Of a stretch of 64,000 nt of DNA, positions 23,190 through 33,849 are shown piece after piece. Numbering within the stretch: position 1 is the stretch's first letter; every line of letters starts with the position of its first letter. Both the position numbers and the translations under genes were made by a program. Location of the stretch: positions 32,566,714 through 32,630,713 of the forward strand of contig CM056743.1 of NCBI GenBank assembly GCA_029851415.1, in the 5' to 3' direction. The notes under the pieces were generated by a model. It was not told where the DNA came from and ran no database searches. It saw nothing but the letters and a program-made list of their open reading frames with translations. Origin of the DNA: Eretmocerus hayati (taxonomy: Eukaryota; Arthropoda; Insecta; Hymenoptera; Aphelinidae).

Positions 23190-23590
23190 TGTGGATGTGC
23201 GAGGAGCTACAGAGGTGCTGTAGAATCTATGGTAGACGAGGTACAAGAGGCGAGCTCGGTTGGCCCGTCTTTAATGCTCGGTCCCACGGCTCGCTTGCGG
23301 AGAGCGCTCGACTCCACCAGGTGGCGGCGCTTCGAACTACGGTGGTTTGAGTGTGGGCCGAAATATCCCAAAGCTTAACTTCGAGCTTCTCACCCACCCG
23401 TATAACGATGGGAGGGGGAAGATCGAGGAAGTGCCAGCCAATCAAAAGTAATGCCTTTATTGAGATGAGGGCCCTACGCTGACTAGCCTGGAGGTCCGAG
23501 CCGTCGCGCGGCTGGAGACCGACAGAAAGAGAGCTGCCGGCGGGCGCAGCTTAACTTTGAAGTGCGGACGACGGAAAGAGGCCTGACGTC
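23190..23590. other. GC-rich block, possible LTR
   Basis: This stretch is GC-rich against AT-rich flanks. On the minus strand it holds an AATAAA near 23462-23457. The shape is that of a retroelement LTR or 3' end, but no repeat partner is visible. Confidence 0.3.
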
Positions 23591-23654
23591 GAATTGTGCG
23601 TGGTGCGAATCTTCATTTTGGGTAACAGATCCGCAGCAAAAGCTGGTCCGTCCA

Positions 23655-24148
23655 CTAAGCCATGTACCGGATGCCCATTCCCTTTGGACCACAAGTATCT
23701 ATATATTACTGCTGGATTCTGCGATATTCACGGCATTCCGTACAACATTGTACATCAACAACCTGGTGACGCTTTATATCTGAGCTGTGGAACTATACAT
23801 CAAGTGACTCAGGTTACCCCAAATTGCTCAGGAGCAATCAATCTTGCTGTTAAGTTCTGGGCTGTTCGAGCGTCTTCTAAGGGCCATTGCCGCAGTTCGG
23901 TTTCACGAATGACACTAGTACCGATTCCTGATAACCTACATTTGAGCGTAGACGTAAAGAGGCCAAATCTGCATCGTTGTCCAGTCGATGACTGTTTATG
24001 GTTCACCCGGAACAAGATGCATCTCACCGAGCATGCTAGAAATCTTATATTATTAATGGATAACTTCAATATTCGAGATTCGAGGGATTCCGATCGAGAT
24101 TTCGGGCGCCACTTACGAGTCGTCTTAATGTGTGTTGCTGTGGATTAA
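23655..24148 (+). pseudogene. Second JmjC (C-terminal half) plus zinc-finger fragment
   Basis: The frame at 23594-24148 encodes a segment with HKYLYI, then GIPYNIVHQQPGDALYLS, GTIHQVTQV and GAINLAVKFW. This order (HK, GIP, Q-x-PGD, a metal-binding His in GTIHQV, G-x-x-N, FW) is that of the second half of a JmjC domain. A CPVDDC pair with a following His about 13 residues on resembles a C2H2 finger like those of the gene at 20.4-21.7 kb, although the last His is not evident. The first half of the domain, with the H-x-D/E motif, is missing; the GC-rich block lies upstream instead. The sequence differs from the first JmjC gene, so this is a diverged relative and not a simple duplicate. Confidence 0.6.
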
Positions 24149-24149
24149 T

Positions 24150-24940
24150 GACATTGTATTATTTGAATGTATTTATAGGTGGAACAATATAATTGAAAGT
24201 ATCCAATCATGCGATCTACATAGCCGAACTATTATATCTGTTGATTATTTCCAATTAATCGAGAAGGAGTAATGATGAGTTTCAAGCATCTGAACTCATG
24301 CACTATAGCGTTCTGTCCAGTTCTGTTGGCTTCGTTGTCAATATGAAGCAGGTGATCCTCGCGCCTGCGCATCATATCTGGTTTTATTACACCTGCATGT
24401 ATTATTCGTATCGCGCGCCAAATGAGTGATAGGAAAGTAGATTGCTGGTTCACCAACACCAGGAATATCGGATATCCCGTGTAATCATTAGGTTAATGGT
24501 AATAATTCTAAGATTTATTTTCTGATATTTCATCTTCCTTCAACGATCGAAAAGACCTCAGAAATGCTTATCTTAATTCTCAAAATGATTCATACAAACT
24601 TCGAAATTGGATCTATACTGTTTTTTGATTGGGGTAAAATAACTAGAATTCTCATCGTGAATGATGAATGTTTCAACATGATTCTTAAATTGCGTGTATA
24701 GAATCCTGTGATTGAGGTAGAATCAACTGAAATTCTCTTTGTAAATGTTGAATATCCTTACATCATTTTTAAAAAAGTTCTCAATCTGTGAACATAATCC
24801 TCCAAGTTCTAATGCATAAAACAACTCTTCAGTTGTTGGATTGCACTGAATTGAACCGAATGGATTGAGGAATCTTTTATTTGTGAATGATGTATTTTTC
24901 CAAATTTTAGAAGGTTCAATAATAGTACACTACCCGTCGA
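24150..24940. other. No gene recognised
   Basis: AT-rich, short frames only, no repeat structure seen. Confidence 0.5.
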
Positions 24941-24945
24941 GTGCT

Positions 24946-25030
24946 GGAAACATTTTTTCCTTCGGGAAACCGAGCTCGACGTGGGTGATGGCACCATCCA
25001 GCTTGGTTTTCTCGAAGGAAAAATGTTTCC
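24946..25030. repeat. Hairpin with 29-base arms
   Basis: GGAAACATTTTTTCCTTCGG on the left pairs with CGAAGGAAAAATGTTTCC on the right, with more pairing inside (AAACCGAGC against GCTTGGTTT). Confidence 0.75.
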
Positions 25031-25053
25031 GTACGAAACGCATATGCAGTTTT

Positions 25054-25098
25054 ATACGTCTGTACGCAGAAACAAGCTGTTTCTACGTATGGACGTAT
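25054..25098. repeat. Hairpin with 20-base arms and 3-base loop
   Basis: TACGTCTGTACGCAGAAACA is followed by AGC and then TGTTTCTACGTATGGACGTA. The arms pair with four mismatches. It lies 24 bases beyond the preceding hairpin. Confidence 0.75.
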
Positions 25099-25546
25099 GA
25101 ATCATTCATTTCTGGTTGATGATCAATTGAATTTCAAATAATCGATCAAAAATTTTTCATTTGTGGACTGAAACGAATTTCTGCAGAAGCATTCAAGAAA
25201 TTCTCGCTTTACAAAGGCTGATTGACTGATGTTTGTGCATATCCTTGAAAAATGTTCCCTCTTTTTCTTTTATAGCTGACTTAAGAAGGAGGAGGAGAGA
25301 AGTATGTCTCCATCCGAAAATGAGTAAAAATCTTTAAAGGTCTCAATTGAATTGGAAACCCACATATTTCACGTGGAAATTGAAATTTTCATGCACAAGC
25401 GTTGCATGAATTTAAATCATTCATTTTCGATTTGAGCTAAATTCTCCAGTTCTCAGAATGATCTTCGTTCCTTGATGGTCACCCTCAATGATATTTTATA
25501 AAATCGGATAGTCCTTTGACCCCACACCATACGGTTGGTTGAACCA

Positions 25547-25844
25547 TGCGCGCGCAACGCGCGCACTTCGTAGATCGAATAGGTTTTTGAGATTATTCGA
25601 AAAATCCCTCATACAGTCGTGAATCTTCGAATCAGCAATCCATACATTTGAATTTCGAGGCATGTTAGATAGATAAACATATAGATGAATGACATTTCCA
25701 TTTCATATTTGTATACTATATCATATTTGCTCCTTTCCGGTATCATATATACCTGCATGAATTTTTTTTTCTTCAAACACAAAAGCTTCTGCCGTATGTT
25801 CCAGAATTTCAAGTCATCGTAACCATCCGCGCGCAACGCGCGCG
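25547..25844. repeat. Two copies of a GC hairpin, 281 bp apart
   Basis: TGCGCGCGCAACGCGCGCA at 25547 and CCGCGCGCAACGCGCGCG at 25827 are each preceded by AACCAT. Both fold into stems of 7-8 G-C pairs and stand out in AT-rich DNA. Confidence 0.7.
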
Positions 25845-25849
25845 TTCTA

Positions 25850-25971
25850 GAGTTCTAGTGTCCATGGAGAGGTTATTTCTGCACAAAAGCCTGAACAGGA
25901 CAAATACTGTACCCTCTGTAAGGAGTCGCTGGAAAATCTGGGCCAGCGTGCCCAAAGTGCCGCTCATAGAG
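25850..25971 (+). CDS. Possible exon with a CxxC motif
   Basis: After a possible acceptor (GTTCTAG near 25857) the frame encodes QDKYCTLCKESLENLGQR and then AAHR. It could be half of a U1-type or C2H2 finger. The following stop and weak donor leave this unproven. It could be unrelated to coding. Confidence 0.2.
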
Positions 25972-26135
25972 GTTAGAGTCAGTTTTTTGTACATCATACT
26001 CTGATATCCAAATTTTCAATCGACTTTTCCATTAAAAAACTACTGTCTTCTGCTTTTCTAAGGAGTAAGCTTCGTTTCCGCTTCAGCACATTTCTGATCA
26101 ATTTTTCCATCCAATCCTATATTTTCTTCAACAAA

Positions 26136-26930
26136 ATGTCTCTAATCACGAGAATACTTCAAACAGTTTGTCCCTCTCGCCCACGGTTCTCTCACCAGAT
26201 CCAACGGTTGTAAGTAACACATTTCCTCCTGAAATCCCCCAAAACCTTCCAGGGACTCATTTCTCCGTCCATTCTCCTGTGTATGTATGTATGTATGTAT
26301 GTATGTGTGTATGTATAATGTCTTTTTCTGCGCCGCGCTTCCTCTTCTACACTCCACGTCATTTGTAAACTGTGATATTTGTAAACTGTGATAGGCATGA
26401 GCCCGTTTCAATTGATGTCTTCTACTTCTATGCTTGACTTTTTCGTTTCCGAACTGAGATTCCTGTGATATGACTGTGGGCCCATGTCTTTTTTTATATG
26501 TCTTCCCAAACGGGAAAATGTTTTCTTTTCCTCAACCTTTTTTGTTAAGACTGATATATGTATATATATATGAAAACGTGACTTTTTCTTCTTTTTCTTT
26601 TCGTGACTCTTAGCATCTTACGATGCCTCGAGATGACTAGTCACTTTCTGTGATAATTCGAATAGCCTTAACCAAAACGACAAATTTTCACAAATTTAAT
26701 GTAATTGTTATGTATAAGTGACATATGTTTCATATGCTACTGTATTTTTGTATTTTTGCCCTTGGGCGAATAAAGGTTATCATTCATTCATTCATTCACG
26801 TCATTGATTATTGCTTTTCTGTAGATCTTCCCCACAAAGAAATCCATTCAAATCTCATTCAACCGAGCTGATACTTTTTCGTCATTCTAAATCGATTGAA
26901 TTATACCGAATTTCTAGAAATTCGTTTTAA
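26136..26930 (+). CDS. Candidate two-exon gene with mitochondrial-type presequence
   Basis: ATG at 26136 in a good context (ACAAAATGTC) opens 24 codons with five Arg and no acidic residue (starts MSLITRILQTV), typical of a mitochondrial targeting peptide. A strong donor GTAAGT follows at 26210. An acceptor at 26824 (TTTTCTGTAG) restores the frame and gives a total of 59 residues ending at TAA 26928-26930. The intron contains a microsatellite and a LINE 3' end. The downstream part has no recognised domain, so the true gene may be longer, differently spliced or not real. Confidence 0.3.
26281..26313. repeat. GTAT microsatellite
   Basis: Tandem tetranucleotide GTAT with one GTGT interruption. 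Confidence 0.9.
26330..26805 (+). mobile_element. 3' end of a LINE-type retrotransposon
   Basis: The segment ends with a small hairpin (GCCCTTGGGC), AATAAAGG and a run of ATTC units at 26784-26803. This is the usual shape of 5'-truncated LINE insertions whose 3' ends finish in short tandem repeats. The left limit is unknown. Confidence 0.5.
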
Positions 26931-26939
26931 TACAATCGA

Positions 26940-28980
26940 CATCAAATTGATTCTCGAAGAATCCAAAATTTTTCAAAGACTCCATTTTTACTATCTTTAT
27001 ACCAACTATATTCATTTTTTGCCTCAACCAGACGATATATCTTGCACAAATCACTGGGTCACCTCAATTCCTCTCAAAAGATTCAAGATGAGATATCTTT
27101 GGCCTCTGTATGATCAGAAGAAGTTGATTCATTCTAGCTCACTCAAAGAGAGAAAATGTGGGGAAGATCCTGTGGGAATACTCGGTACTCTTGTACAGTT
27201 TTACGGATATTCTGGCGATGCCGCGCAAATTTTTGGATTGATTCAAGCTGCATCTGGTTAATATATTGAAGAAAGATGGCCCAGAAGCGCGATGGTGTGC
27301 TACCAATTCAGCCAAATCTGTATGACTTCAACGTTGGAACGTTCAACTGATTAACGTTGGAAATCTAGTGGAATTCTTCTTCAATGGATCACTTAAAACG
27401 TTGACGGTAGTGATGTGATCACAAAAATTCTTGGAGGATTTTGTAGATAGTTTCAAAACCCGCAATGGAGTGTTTTACAATTTCCTCCTACAACCTTTTA
27501 AGTCAGAGTAACGAGCTTGGGGAGGGAAGTTCTTGATACATAGGCTGTATATAGACATACAGAAGATGGCATTGGTTTCGTTCCGTCTTGCTCCATTTTA
27601 GTGCAAACATTTATCCAAATATATTACCCCACAAGATTTTGACGTAAAATGATCTCATTCTTCAGAATATCATATCATAGATATCTTTCGTTCCATCTCG
27701 TCTCAAATGTGAGGTAAGATAATGATTTCTCAGGTTATATTGTGGAAATTGATTCATTTCATGTTTTGTGCGTGTAGCTCACATTTGAAACAGAATCTGA
27801 TAACATTGTCCGGGAGATGAGATCAATGCCCGTCAAAATTGTGTGGCGTAATATATTTTGATAGATTTTTGCACCAGGATAGAGTGAAACGGAATCAAAC
27901 ACGTGACAGCCTCGATACCTCCATAAGGAGCCTATTTGATGACAAGTTCTTTCTCCCAGTTCGTTACTCGAACAAGAGAGATTGTAGATGAAACTCTCAA
28001 AGGAGGAAATTGTAGCTTCTGAAACGATCAACAAGATTACGTAAGAACTTTTGTGATAAAATCACTCCCGTCGAAGTTGTAGGATCCGTTAAAGTTCCTT
28101 CCATTGAAGAGATCCATTAAAGGTCCGTTGGAGAATTTTGTTAGATCTCCAAAGTCGGTCATGGTCATCCGAATAGCATTTGGAATATGTTCAAGATCAA
28201 TAAATCAATAGATTTTCTCGTGATCCTTGAGATCTTCCCTACAAAATCCCCTTTTAATGAAGTATGTCCAGATAATCATGGATGGAGTGAGACCATACAT
28301 CGACCATTACTTTTGGAAGGTTCTGCACTCATCGTGTACTTCTGTAGAGAGGATTTAAGCATTGAATGACTGGCAAACTCTTTCTCTCAGAACTCAAAAG
28401 ATGCAGTTTTCTATTAAAAATACCAGAACATACGTGGACGTCAAAAAAATACACAAAACGGAAGTTTCCCATCTCTAGATTCATGTTGAGGTTATCATTC
28501 GATATTCGATGAATGTTTTGATTTTTCTTGAGTTGAAATTCCAGTCTAATTTGATTGGGGATATGTCAGTGAATCTTAGAGAGAAAATTTCAGCAGCTTG
28601 AGGTGAAACCATTCCAAGGAGTCAACGGTGTGGGCTGGTGAGAGAAGGACTGTTTTCCAAAAAATTTTTTATCTCTGAACCATCCATTTCCTCTCCCTAT
28701 ATAGATCATGATAGAGTGATTTTTGATAACACAGGACGGAATTGAAAAGTGTTCACTTGGATGTTTTGGCACCTAATAATAGGAGGTAAGATCAACTTTG
28801 AGTTCAATATTTCTTGTTCCTGAGAATGGACTTTTCCAATCCTGATCCTGAGTAACTCAATCGCTTGTCTTCAAAATGAGAGAGAAGGTGTATGTCAAGA
28901 AGGAAATTCGGACAGTTCAGTCAAAATATACTCGTAATAAGCGAATCTCTCTAATCTCGTCACCAACCACGTATTTTCTG
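26940..28980. other. No gene recognised
   Basis: A 121-codon frame at 26896-27261 (+) has no motif and its start is arbitrary. The rest holds only short frames. Confidence 0.4.
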
Positions 28981-28992
28981 AATGCTTCACAT

Positions 28993-29480
28993 TTTGCGGC
29001 TCGGGGCGGGAAACCCATCACTCGGACGCGAATTAAATGTTTTACGCCCTTGTATCGAAATGTACTATTTACGCACAGATTTTACTTTGCGCACGATTCC
29101 GAGAACTTTGCGCACTGTAAAACTGTGCGCAAAGTTACTTTTCGATACACTGTGCGTAAAAATGTACTTTGCGCACAGTTTGTCGACTTTTACTCACAGT
29201 TTATCGAAAAGTATAGTTCGATACACGGCCGTAAAACCTATTATTCGCATCCTCGTGATGATTCCGACCCTCGCCTGCGGCTCGGGCCGGAAACCCATCA
29301 CTCGGACGCGAATAAAACGTTTTACGCCCTTGTATCGAAATGTACTATTTACGTACAGTTTCACTTTTACGCACTAAAACCTGAACGTTAATGGAATCAT
29401 GATCTACCTTGCGCACCGCACACCCACACCAAAATGGACTTTTACGCACAACTTTACGCACAGTATATCAAAAAAGCTAT
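28993..29480. repeat. CG-rich dispersed repeat, two direct copies
   Basis: A block of about 90 bases starting GCGGCTCGG, then AAACCCATCACTCGGACGCG, then TTGTATCGAAATGTACTATT, occurs at about 28996 and again at 29277. Between and after the copies TGCGCAAAGT and TGCGTAAAA motifs recur in both orientations. Related pieces occur at 31700-32590. Confidence 0.75.
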
Positions 29481-29489
29481 GATTGACTA

Positions 29490-30800
29490 ATTTGAACGTT
29501 TGAGGTCGCATTTCTAATATTTTGTTATATACTTCGAGAAACAAAATTGTTCGGTATTCGTAAAAGGTGCGGTTTGATGCCATGAATTCTTGGTGTTTTC
29601 CGGCCAATGTACTGCGGCGATGAAGTTAAACCAAACAAACTTTGTATCACCCACATCAATCCATAAACTCTCAAGTATACCCATCCTACATCACTCTCCT
29701 CTGTTCACGTCGATAATCATAACAAATAATTAAACGATGGGGCTGAAGACTCCACGAGGATATCAGAGAGCTAATTTCATATCCTACACGATAAGTAATC
29801 TGAATATTGGATAAACTTATTTGATCTACATTCATGTGAAAATTGGTCAGGGACTAGTGCGATTGTTCTCAAGATTGATACCCAGATGTTTATTCTATCA
29901 GCATAAGCATTTGGGATGATGGAAAATGAGATGGAGGCATGTACGATATTTTTCTCTTGCTCTCCACCAGAGCACAGAGACCTTTTATTGTTCATGAAAA
30001 TTCTCTCGTGGTCACGCATTATCTCTTGATTTCCAAAGTCGATCTGTGGATTCTATTTCACAAAATAATTGCCCATGTACAGCATGTTATCAAGTGATTA
30101 TGGTGGAAAATTTAACATTTACATCAAGATGAAATATTGTGAATAACATGTAATCGTACTTTTACACTTTGATTTTATGCATAGATTCTTGAAATCATAG
30201 TATGTATTTCGGATAATTCTCCCAAGAGGATGCAATGACTGTATTTACAACATGGTACTCTTTTGCTACTTTCTCCTAATTCATCGGGAGTCCGAGACCA
30301 AATTTGATTCTTTGGCTATCAAATGAGGTCTATTCTACTATCGAGACAAAATCGAAAAGTGAGGATGAGATCTCCTATTAGGATATCTACGGTGAAATGA
30401 TTCAGAATGGTCTGTTAGGGAAAATTGCCTGTTGATTATACCTATTCTAATGTTTACCTTAAATCTGTTTGGATTTCAACCTTTCATCGTTGCAAAATTG
30501 ACATTCATACGAGTGCGTAAAAATGTAGAGGTGTTTATAAAATTCGTGCCTCGATGTCAATGGATGGATTCCAAACTGCCAAGCAAAAAATTGAGCGTGC
30601 ATAGCCTTAGCCTACCCTGTAATTCCAGTTAGCACAATTAAACATCTACAAAAACAAGCTACCATCGAAATAACACCCTCTTGATCTTCCTAATATATAA
30701 TACATCTCTCTTATTCCATTCATAAATAGATCCCTTACTTTGGTAAAGCACGTGTACTTAGTAACATTTTCGACAGAATATTGGTAATTTTTCGTCGTCC
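29490..30800. other. No gene recognised
   Basis: AT-rich, short frames only. Confidence 0.5.
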
Positions 30801-30810
30801 TCAAGCTTCA

Positions 30811-30948
30811 ATATAATAGAAATTCAAAGTTTTGTCGATCTTGAAGCACGTTGGGGAATCAAATAAATTTCCAAAAATTTCTATCATGAAGTTTTTGGGG
30901 ACTGTATTTGATTGCCCACCGTCCTTCAAGGTTGAATTTCTATCATAT
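30811..30948. repeat. Hairpin of about 138 bases
   Basis: Outer arms ATAATAGAAATTC and GAATTTCTATCATAT pair, and inner arms from CTTGAAGCACG to CGTCCTTCAAG pair with few mismatches. The left arm has about 12 unpaired bases. The short open frames on both strands here are a by-product of the symmetry. Confidence 0.8.
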
Positions 30949-31699
30949 AGTAACATTTTCATCTCTGTACACAGAATAGCAAACATTTTGTATGAAGCTG
31001 AGGGTGCTGCAAGCGATGTGAAATTAATTATTTAAAAGTAGCTATGAAAAGCATTCTCATTGACTTATATCGCATGAGGTTATGGTAAAACGTATAATTC
31101 GCTGATATTCTCTTTGATTCAATTTTTTTATGTTGCAAGCTTATTGACAGACACGGATGAATTACATTCAAATGACTGCAGATCCAAGATATCTTAGTAA
31201 TACCAGGGCTCCTTGAAATATCTTGAACTCCCTGCAAACGCTTCATTGCATGATCTCGAGAGTCCATGGATTTTTGAATGGTATCGATAAGGAGAGAAAA
31301 GTGCCATGACTCACTTGAGCCGTATTGTATTCGAATAGTTCCACGCAAAAGTGCCGTATAAGAATTAGTCGTGCCGCTGACTCCGCCTTGTTTTCTTTAT
31401 CAAATTCAATATTTCAAATCATAAACCTATCATCTATGAAGCTCCATAAGAAATTCTCATGGGCTAAGGAGCATTAGACTATCTCCTTTTGAACCATTTC
31501 CGAAAGAAGATTCGTGTTTCAACGAAATGCATCTCGGAATTGATTCAAGATTCAGGCACATAATTTGCTCCGGCTGGAGAATTGATTGAAGTCCATTTCA
31601 CACGATCTGTTTCAAATTTACTACATTTTTTCTATTTAACCAGAGAGTCTTTGGGAACGAGTTTCTTCATATCTCTAGAGCGCGATTTCAAAATTTTTT

Positions 31700-32590
31700 T
31701 TTTCGACACGCTGTGCGATAAAGTATCTTCTCCGCATTGATTTTCCACTTTCTCGTACAGTTTGTCCAAAAACACAGTTCGTTACACGGGTGTAAAACCT
31801 ATCTTTTCACCTTTGTATCGAAATGTTCTATGGATGTATCTTCCATGGGAATTATGTTTCATCCATAACAAACGCAAATTTTTTTCATGAAAATATGCAT
31901 AAATGGTGTTTTTTGATACAAGGGCGTAGAAAATTTTTCCTTCTACAGTGCGACTGAATGGCCATTTTTCCTCCCGGCTCGGATTAGGAAATTGGCGTTT
32001 AGTCGCCCTTACACTAAAAAATAGTAAATGCACCTCGCTCGTCGGGCTGTTTTGGGGCACGGGGATATATTTTTCCCTTGTTACACTCGAAAAAAATTTA
32101 TTCCCGTGCCCCAAAATAGCCTAACCTCGCAACGGTGCATAAAGTACTATTTCGCGCCCGAGTGATGGGTTTCCGGCCTGGGCCGTATGCGAGGGTCAGA
32201 TCCATCACGAGGATGCGAAAAGTAGATTCCATTCCCGTGTATCGAAACGTGTTTTTTGCAATTTTCCGATGTTTGGGTGCTCACAAAATTGTAAAAAATA
32301 GTATTCGCAACTCGCTTATGAGGTTCCCCGCTTCCGAGCGATCATTTCGATCTTTGCCTGCGGCTTAGACCGAAAACCAATCACTCAGAAGCGAGCTACA
32401 ACCTCATGAACTCGGTGCAAAATCTCCTTCCTTGACATACTCAGCGCAAAAGTGTCTTTTCTCCACTGATCTTCCACTTTCTCGCACAGTGTATCAAAAA
32501 ACACAGCTCGATACACGGGCGTAAGATCCACTTTTCTATCCTTGTATCGAAATGTATTATTTTGACGAGCTGTAAGAGAAAATGGAAAAC
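31700..32590. repeat. Degenerate copies of the CG-rich dispersed repeat
   Basis: Motifs shared with 28993-29480 recur here in both orientations: ACACGGGTGTAAAACC near 31785, CGAGTGATGGGTTTCCGGCC near 32158, CACGAGGATGCGAAA near 32205, and TCGATACACGGGCGTAA near 32509. The copies are diverged. Confidence 0.6.
32019..32152. repeat. Hairpin with arms of about 48 bases
   Basis: AAATAGTAAATGCACC at 32019 pairs with GGTGCATAAAGTACTATTT at the right end, and TTTTGGGGCACGGG pairs with CCCGTGCCCCAAAA. The loop is about 35 bases. Confidence 0.85.
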
Positions 32591-32687
32591 CAGTGCGAAA
32601 AAGTATTTCTATAGCACTCTAACCTAAATATCGCAGCTTTGAATATGATTTTTGGATTCTCGTGCTATAAAATATCGTATGAGGCCG

Positions 32688-32779
32688 CGTGCAGATGGGT
32701 ATTTTTGTTTCGAAGGACTCATATAGCACTTGCTCGTGCCATAAACAGTCCTTCGTACAAAACTACCCATCTACGTGCA
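32688..32779. repeat. Compact hairpin, 41-base arms and 6-base loop
   Basis: GTGCAGATGGGTATTTTTGT pairs with ACAAAACTACCCATCTACGT, and CGAAGGACT with AGTCCTTCG. The loop lies around 32733-32738. Size and shape are close to a microRNA precursor, although a tiny foldback transposon is equally possible. Confidence 0.8.
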
Positions 32780-33029
32780 GTGTCATAATATACTATTTAC
32801 GCACAGAGTGTCGAAAAATTTCTTTCAGAAATCGGGGTCTTGAGAAAAAAGTTTTATCTCCTTCCAGACTTCTGTCTACGACGAATGTCCATAACCTCGG
32901 AAACAATTTTCTCTGATGAATTTGAGGATCAGTTCCCCCAAGATCTTTTGAATGACTTGAGTCACATCTTCGTATTTCTAACAAGATCCAAGATTATAAG
33001 CATTTTACTGAAAAGAATCCATTGTTTGC

Positions 33030-33849
33030 TACCGTCGAATAGGGTAATTTCGGTAGAGTGGGTAAAACTTCGACAAGCCCCCAAAAAGTGACTTTCAAAG
33101 TTGCGTGCAGCAAACTTAATCATTCCATGGCTCTGAAACCTACCCTCCCCACTTGACACATACGTAAATAATGAGTTGAGCCATCGTATAGCTTCCACGT
33201 GGATGATTGTGGTTATTTATTGAAGCTTTTCGCGAAAAAACTGATTCAGCAGCGATACGCAAGTGATCCAGTTAGTGTACCCGGCAAGATCTGTTTCGGA
33301 ATGAACTACGGCTGGATAACGGTACGTTTGACCACATATTTCAATATTGGATGAACCATTGTTACATTGGGGTATTTACAGCATTCGGAATTCTATTGGA
33401 TGAAAAACAGGAAAGAAAACTGTTGAATACTGTATCAGAGTTACCCCACTCTAGGTAAGAAGCATGTGGATGGGGTAATTTCAGAACACCTCTGTATGGC
33501 AGCTTTTTTTCAAATCATCTTGAGTCAAGTGATAGTCTATGAGGTTTCAAAATGTTTGAAACAGCTCAAAATAAGAATTCTGACCGATTAAAATTAGTTC
33601 ACTCGCATGGTGGTGGGTAGAATTGAGATATTCTGTAATTGTACCAAAGTTACTCGGTCAAGGTCTGAATCTGGCACACACTTTTCCAACTGCTAATAGT
33701 TGCGGCTGCATAGCTCATCAATCGGAAACTGAGACTGTAAGCTTTCAACTGACCACTGGTTGGGGTAGGTTTTATCAGTGCATGCTGAAATGCCGAGTCA
33801 AACAAAATAGAAAGTACCGAAATCGTACCAAAATCACCCAATAAGACTA
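33030..33849. mobile_element. GGTACC-type TIR element, diverged inverted copy
   Basis: The left end (ACCGTCGAATAGGGTAA) and right end (ACCAAAATCACCCAATAAGA) match the terminal repeats of the better copy at 52826-53656. Internal blocks match that copy in reverse orientation, for example TACATTGGGGTATTTACAGC near 33372. Confidence 0.8.

Noticed and set aside
23132..23350. ORF with VVALKRAV that recalls histone H4
   Set aside because: The match is only a few residues, and it arises from the stem-loop sequence read on the wrong strand.
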